A DNA stretch of 29,487 nt, from positions 1-29,487 of the forward strand of contig CAZEVY010000067.1 in assembly GCA_964515555.1 (NCBI GenBank). Direction: 5' to 3'. Of this stretch, positions 1 to 8,331 are shown in pieces (position 1 is the first letter of the stretch; every line of letters starts with the position of its first letter). A program made the translations under genes and the position numbers. The notes below the pieces were generated by a model that saw only the letters and a program-made list of their open reading frames with translations, was not told the origin of the DNA and searched no databases. This DNA is from CAZEVY01 sp964515555. Lineage in GTDB: Bacteria; Acidobacteriota; Terriglobia; Bryobacterales; Bryobacteraceae.

Positions 1-2
1 AC

Positions 3-887
3 GTCATCGGCGCGACCGTCCACCTGATGGGCCGCGCGGGCGCGCGCCGCATCCGCCTGCTCGAAAGCCCGTGGAGCACGGCCGAGCCGGTTGAGGCCTA
101 CATGCTGGAGGGCGGTTGGGACCCGTCGGCGCTGCTGCGCGCCGCTCCCAACGTCGAGATGGAGAACACCAACTGGCTTGGGAACGCGAAGAAGTACTCG
201 CGCTTCCCGGTCCCCAACGGCGGTCACCTGTATCCCGCCTTCGACCTGAATCATTCCTATGAAGACTGCGACGTCTTCGTCTCCATTGCCAAGATGAAGG
301 AGCACGGCACCACCGGCGTCACGCTTTCGATGAAGAACTGCTTCGGCATCACGCCCTGCACGATCTACGGCGAGGGCGCCGGCAAGGACGAGCCCAGCCG
401 GGTCCCTCGCGGCGGCCGCGGCATGTTCCACGGCGGGAACCGCCAGCCCTCGGCGAGTTCGCCGCCCGAGAAGGACCCCAAGTCGCCGCGGCAGGGCGGC
501 TATCGCGTCCCGCGCATCGTCGCCGACCTCGTCGCCGCGCGCCCCATCCACCTGGCCATCGTCGAGGGCATCGAAAGCATGTCGGGCGGAGAAGGCCCGT
601 GGCTTCCCGGCGTCGCGCGGGTCAGTCCCGGGGTGCTGGTCGCGGGAACCAACTGCGTGACGACCGACGCCGTCTGCACGGCGATCATGGGATTCGACCC
701 CATGGCCGACCGCGGCACGGCGCCCTTCGAGATCGCCGATTCGACGCTGCGTCTGGCCGAGGCGCATGGCGTCGGAACGCGCGACCTCTCGAAGGTCGAG
801 GTCATCGGGACGCCCATCGCCGAGTCACGCTACGAATTCCGCAAGGGCGGCGCGAAGCCGGCCTACCTGCTCCGCAATCGCGGTTGA
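3..887 (+). CDS. DUF362 domain-containing protein, 5' partial
   Basis: The reading frame is open from the first bases of the window, so the N-terminus lies outside; the ATG at 27 is internal to a coherent protein and is probably not the start. The central part (aspartate-valine-phenylalanine followed by a KMKEHGTTGVTLSMKNCFG segment) and the later stretch with TNCVTTDAVCTAIMGFDP are typical of the DUF362 family, whose members are often annotated as uncharacterised or iron-sulfur associated proteins. No CxxCxxC cluster is visible in the part present. The C-terminus is complete, ending at TGA 885-887. The cupin gene follows after 25 bases in the same direction, so the two are probably co-transcribed. 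The biochemical function is unknown. Confidence 0.8.
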   Translation, partial: VIGATVHLMGRAGARRIRLLESPWSTAEPVEAYMLEGGWDPSALLRAAPNVEMENTNWLGNAKKYSRFPVPNGGHLYPAFDLNHSYEDCDVFVSIAKMKEHGTTGVTLSMKNCFGITPCTIYGEGAGKDEPSRVPRGGRGMFHGGNRQPSASSPPEKDPKSPRQGGYRVPRIVADLVAARPIHLAIVEGIESMSGGEGPWLPGVARVSPGVLVAGTNCVTTDAVCTAIMGFDPMADRGTAPFEIADSTLRLAEAHGVGTRDLSKVEVIGTPIAESRYEFRKGGAKPAYLLRNRG

Positions 888-912
888 AATTTCCAATCGA
901 GGAGAGATTCCA

Positions 913-1326
913 GTGGACCAATCACGCCGGGAACTGGCGTTGCTGCTGCCCGCGCTGGCGGCGGCCGCTTCCGCGCAGGAGAATCCCGCCCTGCCGTCGA
1001 AGACCTACAAGTTCGAGGACCTCACCGTCCGCAACAGCGGCGAGAACCGGCAGAGGTCGGTGCTCGACGGCCGAACGCACACCGGTTACCGCCTCCAGTT
1101 GCACCAGACCGAACTGGCGCCGGGACTCGCGCCCCACGCCGCGCACCGCCACGTCCACGAGGAGATGATCTTCATCCGCGAGGGCACGATGGAGGTGACC
1201 ATCGAGGGGAAGGTCTCGACGATCGGGCCGGGGTCGGTGGCCTACGTGGCGTCGAACGAGCTGCACGGGTGGCGCAACGCCGGTACGACGCGCGCGCATT
1301 ACTTCGTGCTCGCACTGGGGCGCTGA
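913..1326 (+). CDS. exported single-domain cupin
   Basis: A 137-residue protein starting at GTG 913, chosen because GGAGAG at 901-906 is well placed as a ribosome binding site and because this start gives a signal-like N-terminus (SRREL followed by an Ala/Leu stretch ending ASA-Q, about residues 4-22, resembling a Tat-type signal). A longer frame exists upstream but would overlap the DUF362 gene by more than 100 bases. Cupin motif 1 is present as H78-x-H80-x3-E84-x6-G91, and motif 2 around PGSVAYVASNELHGWRN with H118 and N122. These residues predict a metal-binding beta-barrel. Substrate is unknown; small exported cupins of this kind are common in acidobacteria. The 3' end meets the opposing gene at 1331 with only four bases between. 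Confidence 0.85.
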   Translation: MDQSRRELALLLPALAAAASAQENPALPSKTYKFEDLTVRNSGENRQRSVLDGRTHTGYRLQLHQTELAPGLAPHAAHRHVHEEMIFIREGTMEVTIEGKVSTIGPGSVAYVASNELHGWRNAGTTRAHYFVLALGR

Positions 1327-1330
1327 CGTT

Positions 1331-3676
1331 TCAGTCGCCGCGCGCCACCCGGAACCGGCGCGGCGTCAATTCGCGATAGCTCGATCCGCTGATCACCACC
1401 AGGCTGATCCTGTGCTCCGCCGCGCCTAGTTCCCACGCGGGACGAATCCACCGGAAGCCCGACCGCAAGTACTGCGGTCCTCTCAATAGCGCCGCGATGT
1501 CGGGCCGCTCGACGTCCAGCCGCGCCGGGTGGAGCCGGCCGTCCAGTTGGATCCACACGGAACCCGCCGCCGCCGCGCCATCCGGTCCGACGGCCCAGCC
1601 CGTCGCCTCGACGTAGCCGTTGATGCCGGAGAGGTCGATTACTTCCTCCGGGCCGCGGTCCACGACTCCGATGCCGCCAAGCAACTCGATCCGGCCCGGC
1701 GACAGACTGGCGTCTCTCGTCAGCGAACTCAATTCCGGAGGCGGGGGACGGGGTCGCGGCTGACCGAGCGTGACTGCGGGAAACTCGTAGAAGTCCACCC
1801 GCATCGGACTCTCGAAGTTCGCGCGGCCCGGGCCGCTGACGACGAGCGAGTCCACGCCATCCAGCAACCGTTCCTCGTGGAACAGCGCCACGGCCTCCGC
1901 GAGCGACGACGGGAGGAAATTCAGCGGCAATCCGCCGATGGCCGTCTCGGTGGAGCAGCGGGGCGCGGCCGCCGCGCCGGCCTCCGATGCGTATACCGCG
2001 CGCATTTCGGGGATCTGGTAGAGGAAGCGCAACAGCCGCCCGCGCGTGTTGTAGCGCGCGTCGACGCGCGCGATCGCGGGTCGAGCGCCCGCGCCCTCCG
2101 GCAATCGTGCGGGATCGCCCATGCGCACCTGCCGGCTGCCCAGGAAGCGCGCCTCGCGAAAGCGCGGCGAGTCGCGGCGCCGCAAAAGGAGACGCTTGCC
2201 GAAGAGACCGCCGAAGCCATAGTGCTGGTACAACGCGGTGAACGTCTGTGGCGCGTCGAGCAGCGGGTTGCGGTCGTCGATCGACGACCATTCGAGGAGC
2301 ACGAAACGGGGGGCGCGCGCGGCGTCGCCGAGGAAGCTCGCGTTCCAGCCGTCGAGAAACGGCGTGTAGGCCATGAAGCCGCTGAAGACCGGCAGGGGCA
2401 CGAAGCGGATCGGATTCGCCGCCGCGTAGGCGCACTCCCAGGGGAACGCCGTGACGGTCGCGCCGCCGATCCGCGCCAGCAGTTCGGGCGGCAGCCGGTC
2501 GGCGGCGAGCGCATTGGCCGACTCGGCGGCCAACCGCGCGCGCGTCGCCTCGAATCGCGCGATCTGACCGAGCGCACCGGCCCGCCGGACGCCTTCGGGC
2601 CACCGCATCACGGCCTGCCAGGTAAGGTCGGGCGGCTCGCGGTATCTCAGCGCCGCGGTCATTGGGATCAGCGCCAGGACGACCCATCGCGCGCGCCCCT
2701 GGAGCTTCGTGAACAGGAACACAATTCCGACGGCGAGCGGTACGAACGCAAACAGGATCCCGGCGTGGCCCGGGGGACGGATGAAGGAATGCTTGAACTC
2801 GACGAACAGCGGCCCGAGCACCGCGAACGCGAGCACAAACGAGCGGAGCCGCAGCGCGTAGAGAGAAACGAGGAATACGAGGTAGGCTCCGGCGAACAGC
2901 AGCGCCGCGGCGAGGTCGCGCGGATCGGCGGGCAGGCTCTGCGCGGCGCTGTGACCGGCCGAGAGCTCCAGTCCCGCGCGAATGTATCGCCCCATATCAC
3001 CGATGGAGGGGTTGTAGGCGAGATACGCGCCCGCGATCGCCGCCGGACCGCCGAGGAAGCCGATCGCCGCCGCGGTGAGCGCGCGGCCGCGGTCGAACAG
3101 CGCCATCGCCAATGGAAACGCCAGCACGGCGCTAAGGGCATGCATGCCCGCGCTCCATTTGATGAGCGTCAGCAGCGCTGCGACCGCGGTCGCCGCCGCG
3201 TAATACGCCCACCAGAAGCGCCCCTCGAGCGCACCCCCCAGCAGCAACAACGACAGGAATGCGACGAAGACCTCCGGCCCCGCATATCCGAAGTTGTGAA
3301 ACGACCCGGTGCCGAGAAACGCGCCCAGCGCGAAAACCGCCAGCGAGGCGGCGCCGATACTTCGCGCATACGCCAGTGTCGCCAGCACCGCAACGAACGC
3401 GATCCACGCTCCCGCCTGGAACGCCGCTCCCAGGATCAGGTTGTCGCCCGAGTCCATCGGCAGCGTCAGAAAGGAGAGCGGCCCGTAGGTGAAGGCGATG
3501 TCGCGGCCGTGCACGAATCCGGCGTTCCGAAAGTAGTTCAGTCCGACCGCCCAGGAAGGATCGAGTCCGGTCGACATCGGGTGGAGCCGGATGACGACCA
3601 GCGTGAGCGCCGCGTAGATCACCAGGGCCGCGCGCGCACCGGCGTCGGCAAGGCGCTTCAGTCGCGCTTCTTTCAA
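1331..3676 (-). CDS. large polytopic membrane protein, GT-C-like, with C-terminal soluble region
   Basis: This 781-residue protein has a hydrophobic N-terminal half (about residues 12-355, roughly ten membrane segments) followed by a soluble half. After the first membrane segment there is a loop with D39 (GLDPSWA) and a later RDIAFTYGPLSF motif, an arrangement resembling GT-C glycosyltransferases that use lipid-linked sugars, but no family signature is decisive. The last 100 residues look beta-rich and may be a small sandwich domain. The start is a TTG at 3676-3674 with GGAGG (opposite strand of 3687-3691) ten bases upstream; no better ATG exists before the first membrane segment. The gene lies 24 bases after the methyltransferase and may be co-transcribed with it. 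Function in envelope glycan synthesis is an inference only. Confidence 0.75.
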   Translation of the reverse strand: MKEARLKRLADAGARAALVIYAALTLVVIRLHPMSTGLDPSWAVGLNYFRNAGFVHGRDIAFTYGPLSFLTLPMDSGDNLILGAAFQAGAWIAFVAVLATLAYARSIGAASLAVFALGAFLGTGSFHNFGYAGPEVFVAFLSLLLLGGALEGRFWWAYYAAATAVAALLTLIKWSAGMHALSAVLAFPLAMALFDRGRALTAAAIGFLGGPAAIAGAYLAYNPSIGDMGRYIRAGLELSAGHSAAQSLPADPRDLAAALLFAGAYLVFLVSLYALRLRSFVLAFAVLGPLFVEFKHSFIRPPGHAGILFAFVPLAVGIVFLFTKLQGRARWVVLALIPMTAALRYREPPDLTWQAVMRWPEGVRRAGALGQIARFEATRARLAAESANALAADRLPPELLARIGGATVTAFPWECAYAAANPIRFVPLPVFSGFMAYTPFLDGWNASFLGDAARAPRFVLLEWSSIDDRNPLLDAPQTFTALYQHYGFGGLFGKRLLLRRRDSPRFREARFLGSRQVRMGDPARLPEGAGARPAIARVDARYNTRGRLLRFLYQIPEMRAVYASEAGAAAAPRCSTETAIGGLPLNFLPSSLAEAVALFHEERLLDGVDSLVVSGPGRANFESPMRVDFYEFPAVTLGQPRPRPPPPELSSLTRDASLSPGRIELLGGIGVVDRGPEEVIDLSGINGYVEATGWAVGPDGAAAAGSVWIQLDGRLHPARLDVERPDIAALLRGPQYLRSGFRWIRPAWELGAAEHRISLVVISGSSYRELTPRRFRVARGD

Positions 3677-3700
3677 TAGCGCACAGCCTCCGCGAGCGCT

Positions 3701-4753
3701 TCAGGGACGCGCTTCGAAGACCAGGTTGAAGGGCGTCTCGGCGGCGCGGCGGAAGCGCGTGAAGCCGCCGGCGGTCACCATCTCGCGCAGCCGCGCCTCG
3801 CCCGCTTGAGCGCCTAAAGCCGCGCCGACCTCCTGCGCCATGGACGCCGGCGTGCAGATCATGGTCGACGCCGAATAATACAAACGACCGATGGGGTTGT
3901 GATTCTCCTCCGGCTTGTCGTGCGCGAACGGCTCGACGATCATCCAGGAGCCGTCGGGCTTGAGGGTCGAGAGGACGTGGCGCGCGGCGCCGGCCGGATC
4001 GCCCATGACGTGCAGGCAGTCGAAGAAGGCCACCAGGTCGTAGCCGCCGTTGGCGGGATAGCTCTTGGAGCTGGCGACCTCGAAGACGATCTGATCCTGG
4101 AGGCCGTCGCGGCCGGCGACGTGGCGCGCGTATTCGATGGAGCCGCTGTGGTAGTCGAATCCGAAGAAGCGCGACTTAGGGAAGGCGCGCGCCATAAGTA
4201 TCGTCGAGGCGCCGTGTCCGCAGCCCACGTCGGCGACAGCGCCGCCGCGCTTCAGCTTTTCCTGAACGCCGTCGAGCGCGGGAATCCAGGCGCTCAGCAG
4301 GTTGGCTTCGTAGTTGGGGCGGAAGAAGCGCTCGGTGCCGAAGAAGAGGTTGGCGTCGTGCTCGTGCCAGCCGACGCCCTCGCCGGTGCGGAAAGCCTGG
4401 GTGATCTTGGGCTCGTCCTTGAAGCACGACGAGATGATGTGGAAGGCGCCCGGGATGTCCATCGCTGTGAGCGCGAAGGCCTGTTCGGGGGGCAGCTCGT
4501 AGCGGCCCGCGGCCGGGTCGTAGCGGACGTAGCCGCTGGCGGCGTTGGCGTTCAACCACTCGCGCACGTAGCGCTCGGTGGTTTGGGTGGCGGCGGCCAA
4601 CTCTGCCGGCGTCATGCCGCCGGCGCCCGCCATAGCCTTGTAGAGGCCCAGCTTGTCGCCGACGACAATGAGGGCGGCGTGCATGGCGGCCCCCATGTCG
4701 CCGACCACCTTCCCCATGAACTCGTGCAGCTTGGCTTCGTCGACACTTGGCAT
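3701..4753 (-). CDS. SAM-dependent methyltransferase, Rv2258c-like with winged-helix N-terminus
   Basis: A 350-residue class I methyltransferase. Residues 20-100 form an N-terminal helical/winged-helix region (MTPAELAAATQTTERYVREWL) as in the Rv2258c-like family and in O-methyltransferases. The SAM-binding motif I is VADVGCGHGAST (173-184), followed by an acidic strand end GFD (D200) and the DLVAFFDCLHVMGDP segment (about 239-253). The C-terminal region includes the usual LKPDGSWMIVEPF strand. The start ATG at 4753 is well supported: GAGGTGATC immediately upstream pairs with the 16S 3' end, the best ribosome binding site in the window. The methyl acceptor cannot be told from sequence. It has its own likely promoter upstream and is followed closely by the 781-residue membrane protein gene. 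Confidence 0.88.
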   Translation of the reverse strand: MPSVDEAKLHEFMGKVVGDMGAAMHAALIVVGDKLGLYKAMAGAGGMTPAELAAATQTTERYVREWLNANAASGYVRYDPAAGRYELPPEQAFALTAMDIPGAFHIISSCFKDEPKITQAFRTGEGVGWHEHDANLFFGTERFFRPNYEANLLSAWIPALDGVQEKLKRGGAVADVGCGHGASTILMARAFPKSRFFGFDYHSGSIEYARHVAGRDGLQDQIVFEVASSKSYPANGGYDLVAFFDCLHVMGDPAGAARHVLSTLKPDGSWMIVEPFAHDKPEENHNPIGRLYYSASTMICTPASMAQEVGAALGAQAGEARLREMVTAGGFTRFRRAAETPFNLVFEARP

Positions 4754-4773
4754 CGGATCACCTCAAGATCAGA

Positions 4774-4803
4774 ATTCTACTCGAGACTCCTGCGTGCCGA
4801 CAA
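4774..4803 (-). promoter_or_regulatory. putative promoter of the methyltransferase gene
   Basis: On the minus strand TAGAAT (4779 down to 4774) matches five of six bases of the -10 consensus. TTGTCG (4803 down to 4798) lies 18 bases upstream as a weak -35. Transcription would begin near 4767 and give a leader of about 14 bases containing the GAGGTGATC ribosome binding site. This is by eye only. Confidence 0.4.
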
Positions 4804-4855
4804 CCGACTGGAGGTTGTTGTAAGTCGGAGACCCGTTTGTGCGGGGCGTTGGCTT

Positions 4856-7462
4856 CTAATCCACGAACAGGAACTCGTTCGAGCTGAACAGCACCTGCGC
4901 GTACTCGGCCCAGGCCCCAGCGCCGCGCGCGACGTACTCCACGCCGAGCGACAGCTCGGCCGCCGACGGCTCGCGCGCGAACAGCAGCCGGTAAGCCTGC
5001 CGGACCTTGTCGCGATCGGTCGCGCCGTCGAGGCGCTTGGCGAGCGACTCGGCGCGGGCCATCGCGAACGGGCTGTTCAGGAAGAACAGCCGCTGCACCG
5101 GGACGTTGGTGACGATGCGCTGCTCGCTCATCGTGTTGGGATTCGGAAAGTCGAAGACCGCCAGCATCGGGTCCAGCTTCTTGCGGCTCACGAAGCCATA
5201 TACCGTGCGGCGGAGATTCTTCGCCTCGGCGAGCCGCATCGGCGAACCGCCGGGCTTCGCGTCGAGATCGCCCGAGGCGGCCAGCATCGCGTCGCGCAGC
5301 GCCTCCACGTCCAGCCGCTGCCGCGGGAATCGCCACAACAGGCGGTTGCCCGCATCGATCGCCTCGCCCTTCGCCGATGAAGCCGCGCTCATCTGGTAGG
5401 CCGCGGTGAGCATCGTCTCGCGATGCAGCGCCTTCAGCGACCAGCCGGACTCGACCAGCCGCGCCGCCAGGTAGTCCAGCAGCTCCGGATGCGACGGCCT
5501 TTCGCCCAGCTCGCCGAAGTTCCCCGTCGTTGCGACGATCCCCTGTCCGAAGCGATGCCTCCACACGCGATTCGCGATCACGCGCGCCGTGAGCGGATTC
5601 TTCGGATCGGCGATGGCCTCGGCCAGCTCCAGCCGCCCGCTGCCCTTCGAGAATCGAAGAGGCTCGCCGTCACAGAGGATCGAGACGAACCGCCGGGGCA
5701 CGACGTCGCCGGGATTGCCGCGCTCGCCGCGGATCAACACGCGGGCGTCGCGCGGCGAAGTATTGTCGGCGATCACGTGCAGGTAGGGGTATTTCTCCGG
5801 CAGCGCCGCTTTCATGCGGTCCAGATCGGCGCGCAGGCGCGCGGCGTGCGCTTTCCACTCGCCGGTCAGGAAGCGCTCGATGCGCTGATCGCGCTTGTAG
5901 AGGATGCCGCGCTCGGGCGAAAACAGGTCGCGCCACAGGAAGTATTTGTCGCGCGGGAGCGACAGAAGGTCGGCGTTCGCGAGATCGCGGCGCTCGTTGG
6001 AGCCGCCCAGGCGGATGAGGTTCTTCTCGTCGATGTCGCGGCGCTCCTGGTCGACAGCCAGGACCGCTTTCTGGAACTCCTCGGCGGCGGCGCGCAGTTT
6101 CTCCTCGGGCGCGTTCTCCCCGACGAGCTTCTCCCATTCCTTCAGAAACGGATGCTCGCGCCGCGCCGACTTCAGGTAGTCGCGCCAGAGCGCGAAGGTC
6201 TCCTGGTCGAGAGCGTGACCGGTCTGCGGCTTCAGCGACGCCATGAGGTTGTCGGCTGTCTGCGCGGCCAGCACGCGCGCGAGGCTGGCGGCCTGCTCGG
6301 CGAGGAAGTCCTTGAGGGCTTTATCCTGCGCGTCGATCTTTTTCTTTTGCGACTCCCACTGGTCGACGGCTTCCCTTGAGGCGATCGGCAGCTCCTGGTA
6401 GTTCGAACTGTCGAAGACGCCGAGCAGCGCGTAGTAGTCTTCGGTCGGAATGGGATCGAACTTGTGGTTGTGGCACTGCGCGCAGGCGACAGTCAGTCCG
6501 AGGAAGCCGCGCGTGGTGGCGTCGACGCGATCGTCCTGCTGCTCCGGCCGCAGGCCGAAAAAGCCCAGGCCGGCGACGTAGCGGTCGCGGTCCGGCAGCA
6601 GGTCGCCGGCAATCTGCGCCTTGACGAACATGTCGTAGGGCATGTCGTCGTTGAAGGCCTGGATGACCCAGTCGCGGTAGCGCCAGGCGTTGGGGTGCGG
6701 GACCTCGCCGGTGGAGTCGAGCTTATCGTCGGAATAGCGCGCCACGTCGAGCCAGTAGCGCCCCCAGCGCTCGCCGTAGCGCGGCGAGGCGAGCAGCCGG
6801 TCGACAACCTTTGCGAAAGCGTCGGGCGATTTGTCGTGGACGAATGTTTCGACCTCGTCGGGTGTCGGCGGCAGGCCCGTGAGGTCGAAGGTCGCGCGGC
6901 GGATCAGCGTGCGGCGGCCGGCGGGCGGTGCCGGCGCGAGGCCGGCCTGTTCGATTTTCGCCAGCAGAAAGCTGTCGATCGGCGAGCTCGGCCATCGCCT
7001 GTCGCGCGTCGGCGGCGGCGCCGGTTTGCGAAACGGCTGGAAGGACCAGAAAGCGCGTTGCGCGGCGGTGATCGTATATTTGGCGGCGGGCTGCGCCTTG
7101 ATCTTGGCCGACTCCGGCCACACGGCCCCGGCGGCGATCCACGACTTCAGGTCGGCGATTTCATTCTCGGCGAGCTTGCCGTTGAGCGGCATTTTCAGGC
7201 GTTCGTGCGTGTGCGTGACGGCCTGGATGAGGAGGCTCTGATCGGGCTTGCCGGGGACGATCGCGGGGCCGTACTTGCCGCCTTTGAGTAGCTCGTCGCG
7301 GCCGAGCATCTCGAGCGGCCCTAGCTTCTGCCCCCCGTGACAGCTCAGGCACTGGCGCGTGAGCAACGGCCGGATTCGCTGCTCAAAGAAGTCGGTTTGG
7401 GTTGTGTCCTGCGCCGCCGCGGTGAGCGCGCACAGGGCCGCGATGACGTATCGCACAGCCAT
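4856..7462 (-). CDS. PSD1-type secreted cytochrome c protein (PSCyt1, DUF1549, DUF1553)
   Basis: An 868-residue protein with a short signal peptide (about residues 1-17, ending AAAQ). A planctomycete-type cytochrome c domain follows, with the haem motif CLSCH (C38, C41, H42) and a likely axial Met at LKMP (M91). The DUF1549 domain covers roughly residues 155-360, including LTGLPPTPDEV and an AQCHNHKFDPI motif. The DUF1553 domain covers roughly residues 590-860, including a NRVWRHRFGQGIV motif, and the protein ends with SSNEFLFVD, the usual family terminus. The length is normal. Function is unresolved; the family is abundant in Planctomycetes, Verrucomicrobia and Solibacter, and a role in carbohydrate or sulfated polymer oxidation has been suggested. 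The usual DUF1501 partner gene is not adjacent here. It is divergent from the PIG-L gene across 36 bases. Confidence 0.92.
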   Translation of the reverse strand: MAVRYVIAALCALTAAAQDTTQTDFFEQRIRPLLTRQCLSCHGGQKLGPLEMLGRDELLKGGKYGPAIVPGKPDQSLLIQAVTHTHERLKMPLNGKLAENEIADLKSWIAAGAVWPESAKIKAQPAAKYTITAAQRAFWSFQPFRKPAPPPTRDRRWPSSPIDSFLLAKIEQAGLAPAPPAGRRTLIRRATFDLTGLPPTPDEVETFVHDKSPDAFAKVVDRLLASPRYGERWGRYWLDVARYSDDKLDSTGEVPHPNAWRYRDWVIQAFNDDMPYDMFVKAQIAGDLLPDRDRYVAGLGFFGLRPEQQDDRVDATTRGFLGLTVACAQCHNHKFDPIPTEDYYALLGVFDSSNYQELPIASREAVDQWESQKKKIDAQDKALKDFLAEQAASLARVLAAQTADNLMASLKPQTGHALDQETFALWRDYLKSARREHPFLKEWEKLVGENAPEEKLRAAAEEFQKAVLAVDQERRDIDEKNLIRLGGSNERRDLANADLLSLPRDKYFLWRDLFSPERGILYKRDQRIERFLTGEWKAHAARLRADLDRMKAALPEKYPYLHVIADNTSPRDARVLIRGERGNPGDVVPRRFVSILCDGEPLRFSKGSGRLELAEAIADPKNPLTARVIANRVWRHRFGQGIVATTGNFGELGERPSHPELLDYLAARLVESGWSLKALHRETMLTAAYQMSAASSAKGEAIDAGNRLLWRFPRQRLDVEALRDAMLAASGDLDAKPGGSPMRLAEAKNLRRTVYGFVSRKKLDPMLAVFDFPNPNTMSEQRIVTNVPVQRLFFLNSPFAMARAESLAKRLDGATDRDKVRQAYRLLFAREPSAAELSLGVEYVARGAGAWAEYAQVLFSSNEFLFVD

Positions 7463-7498
7463 AGTCTACAATAGGCGGTCGCGAGTTTCTCTTCCAGC
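7463..7498. promoter_or_regulatory. divergent promoter region with overlapping -10 elements
   Basis: Only 36 bases separate the two start codons. TACAATA at 7467-7473 reads TACAAT on the plus strand (26 bases before the PIG-L ATG) and TATTGT on the minus strand (5 bases before the ATG of the cytochrome protein). The plus-strand hexamer is one mismatch from TATAAT; the minus-strand one is weaker. No clear -35 or ribosome binding site was seen. Confidence 0.4.
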
Positions 7499-8269
7499 AT
7501 GTCCCGCCGCATCGCCATTATTCACGCCCATCCGGACGACGCCGAGATTTTCTGCGCCGGCACGCTGGCGCTGCTCGCCCGCGCCGGGCACTCGGTGACG
7601 ATCGTCACCATGACGCCGGGCGACTGCGGCTCGCACGAGCACGGACCCGAGGAGACCGCCGACATCCGCCGCAAGGAGGCCGCCGCTGCCGCCGCGATGA
7701 TCGGCGCCGAGTACCTCTGCGCCGAGTTCCGCGACCTTTCGATCTACGAGGACGATGCCTCGCGCCGCCGCGTCACCGGCGTGCTGCGGCGCACGCGGCC
7801 CGACATCGTCATTACTGCCTCACCGAGCGACTACCACTGCGACCACGAGGCGACCAGTCATCTCGTCCGCGACGCCTGCTTCGCCGCGCCTGCGGAGAAC
7901 TACACCACGGCGGCCTTCGACCCGTCTCCTGCGACCACGGCCATCCCGCAGCTCTATTTCGCAGACCCCGCGGGGGGCGTCGATCGGTCGGGCGCCGAAG
8001 TGACGCCGGATTTCGTGGTGGACGTCTCGTCGACGCTGGCGGTGAAGCGCGAGATGCTGGCCGCGCACGCCAGCCAGCGGCTGTGGCTGAAGCAGCACCA
8101 CGGCATGGACGACTACCTCGAGACCATGGAGACCTGGACGCGCGCGCGAGGGCGGCTCGGCGGCCTCGAGTGGGGTGAGGGGTTCCGCCACTACCGGATT
8201 CACCCGTACCCGGTGTCGCCGCTGCTGGAGGAGTTGCTCGGCGCGGCCCTGGTGCGCCGGGTGCGGTGA
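7499..8269 (+). CDS. PIG-L/LmbE family zinc deacetylase
   Basis: A 256-residue cytoplasmic protein of the PIG-L family, which removes acetyl groups from N-acetylglucosaminyl compounds (for example MshB and BshB in thiol cofactor synthesis). The zinc motif AHPDDAE supplies H11 and D14, and the DYHCDHEAT motif supplies the third ligand H116. Length and motif spacing are normal. The start ATG at 7499 precedes the first beta strand (RRIAIIHAHPDD) directly, as is usual. Substrate cannot be assigned: no thiol biosynthesis genes are adjacent, so bacillithiol, a glycan or a lipid-linked sugar are all possible. Transcription is divergent from the cytochrome gene, and a toxin-antitoxin pair follows after 62 bases. 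Confidence 0.9.
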   Translation: MSRRIAIIHAHPDDAEIFCAGTLALLARAGHSVTIVTMTPGDCGSHEHGPEETADIRRKEAAAAAAMIGAEYLCAEFRDLSIYEDDASRRRVTGVLRRTRPDIVITASPSDYHCDHEATSHLVRDACFAAPAENYTTAAFDPSPATTAIPQLYFADPAGGVDRSGAEVTPDFVVDVSSTLAVKREMLAAHASQRLWLKQHHGMDDYLETMETWTRARGRLGGLEWGEGFRHYRIHPYPVSPLLEELLGAALVRRVR

Positions 8270-8314
8270 TTCCCGCCCTGCTCGCGCCGCAGGCGGGCGA
8301 TTCGTCGGGAATCG
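8268..8314. promoter_or_regulatory. nested inverted repeats before the toxin-antitoxin promoter
   Basis: Three overlapping inverted repeats occupy this space. GATTCCCG (8268-8275) pairs perfectly with CGGGAATC (8306-8313). CCCGCC plus TG (8272-8280, one C bulged) pairs with CAGGCGGG (8290-8297). CGATTC (8298-8303) pairs with GAATCG (8309-8314) around a 5-base spacer and ends five bases before the -10 hexamer. The last is placed like an operator for a ribbon-helix-helix repressor. The GC stem could instead end the PIG-L transcript, but no T tract follows. Confidence 0.4.
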
Positions 8315-8319
8315 GGGAG

Positions 8320-8325
8320 TATAAT
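8320..8325 (+). promoter_or_regulatory. -10 element of the toxin-antitoxin operon
   Basis: A perfect TATAAT lies exactly six bases before the GTG at 8332, so transcription would begin at the start codon and the mRNA would be leaderless. There is no good -35 at 16-18 bases upstream and no ribosome binding site. Confidence 0.6.
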
Positions 8326-8331
8326 TGTCCT

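Noticed and set aside
766..912. Upstream extension of the cupin reading frame to an ATG at 766
   Set aside because: It would overlap the DUF362 gene by over 100 bases; GTG 913 has a ribosome binding site and a signal-like N-terminus.
1529..3679. 716-codon open frame on the plus strand opposite the large membrane protein
   Set aside because: Its translation is rich in Arg, Glu and Gln with no domain, a typical shadow of a GC-rich gene; the minus frame has membrane segments and a plausible start.
4797..4828. Small hairpins (ACAACC/GGTTGT and CCGAC/GTCGG) after the cytochrome gene as a terminator
   Set aside because: The stems are short, compete with each other and have no T tract.
3899..5380. 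493-codon plus-strand frame across the methyltransferase and cytochrome gene
   Set aside because: It spans the antisense of two well-supported genes and encodes low-complexity sequence without motifs.
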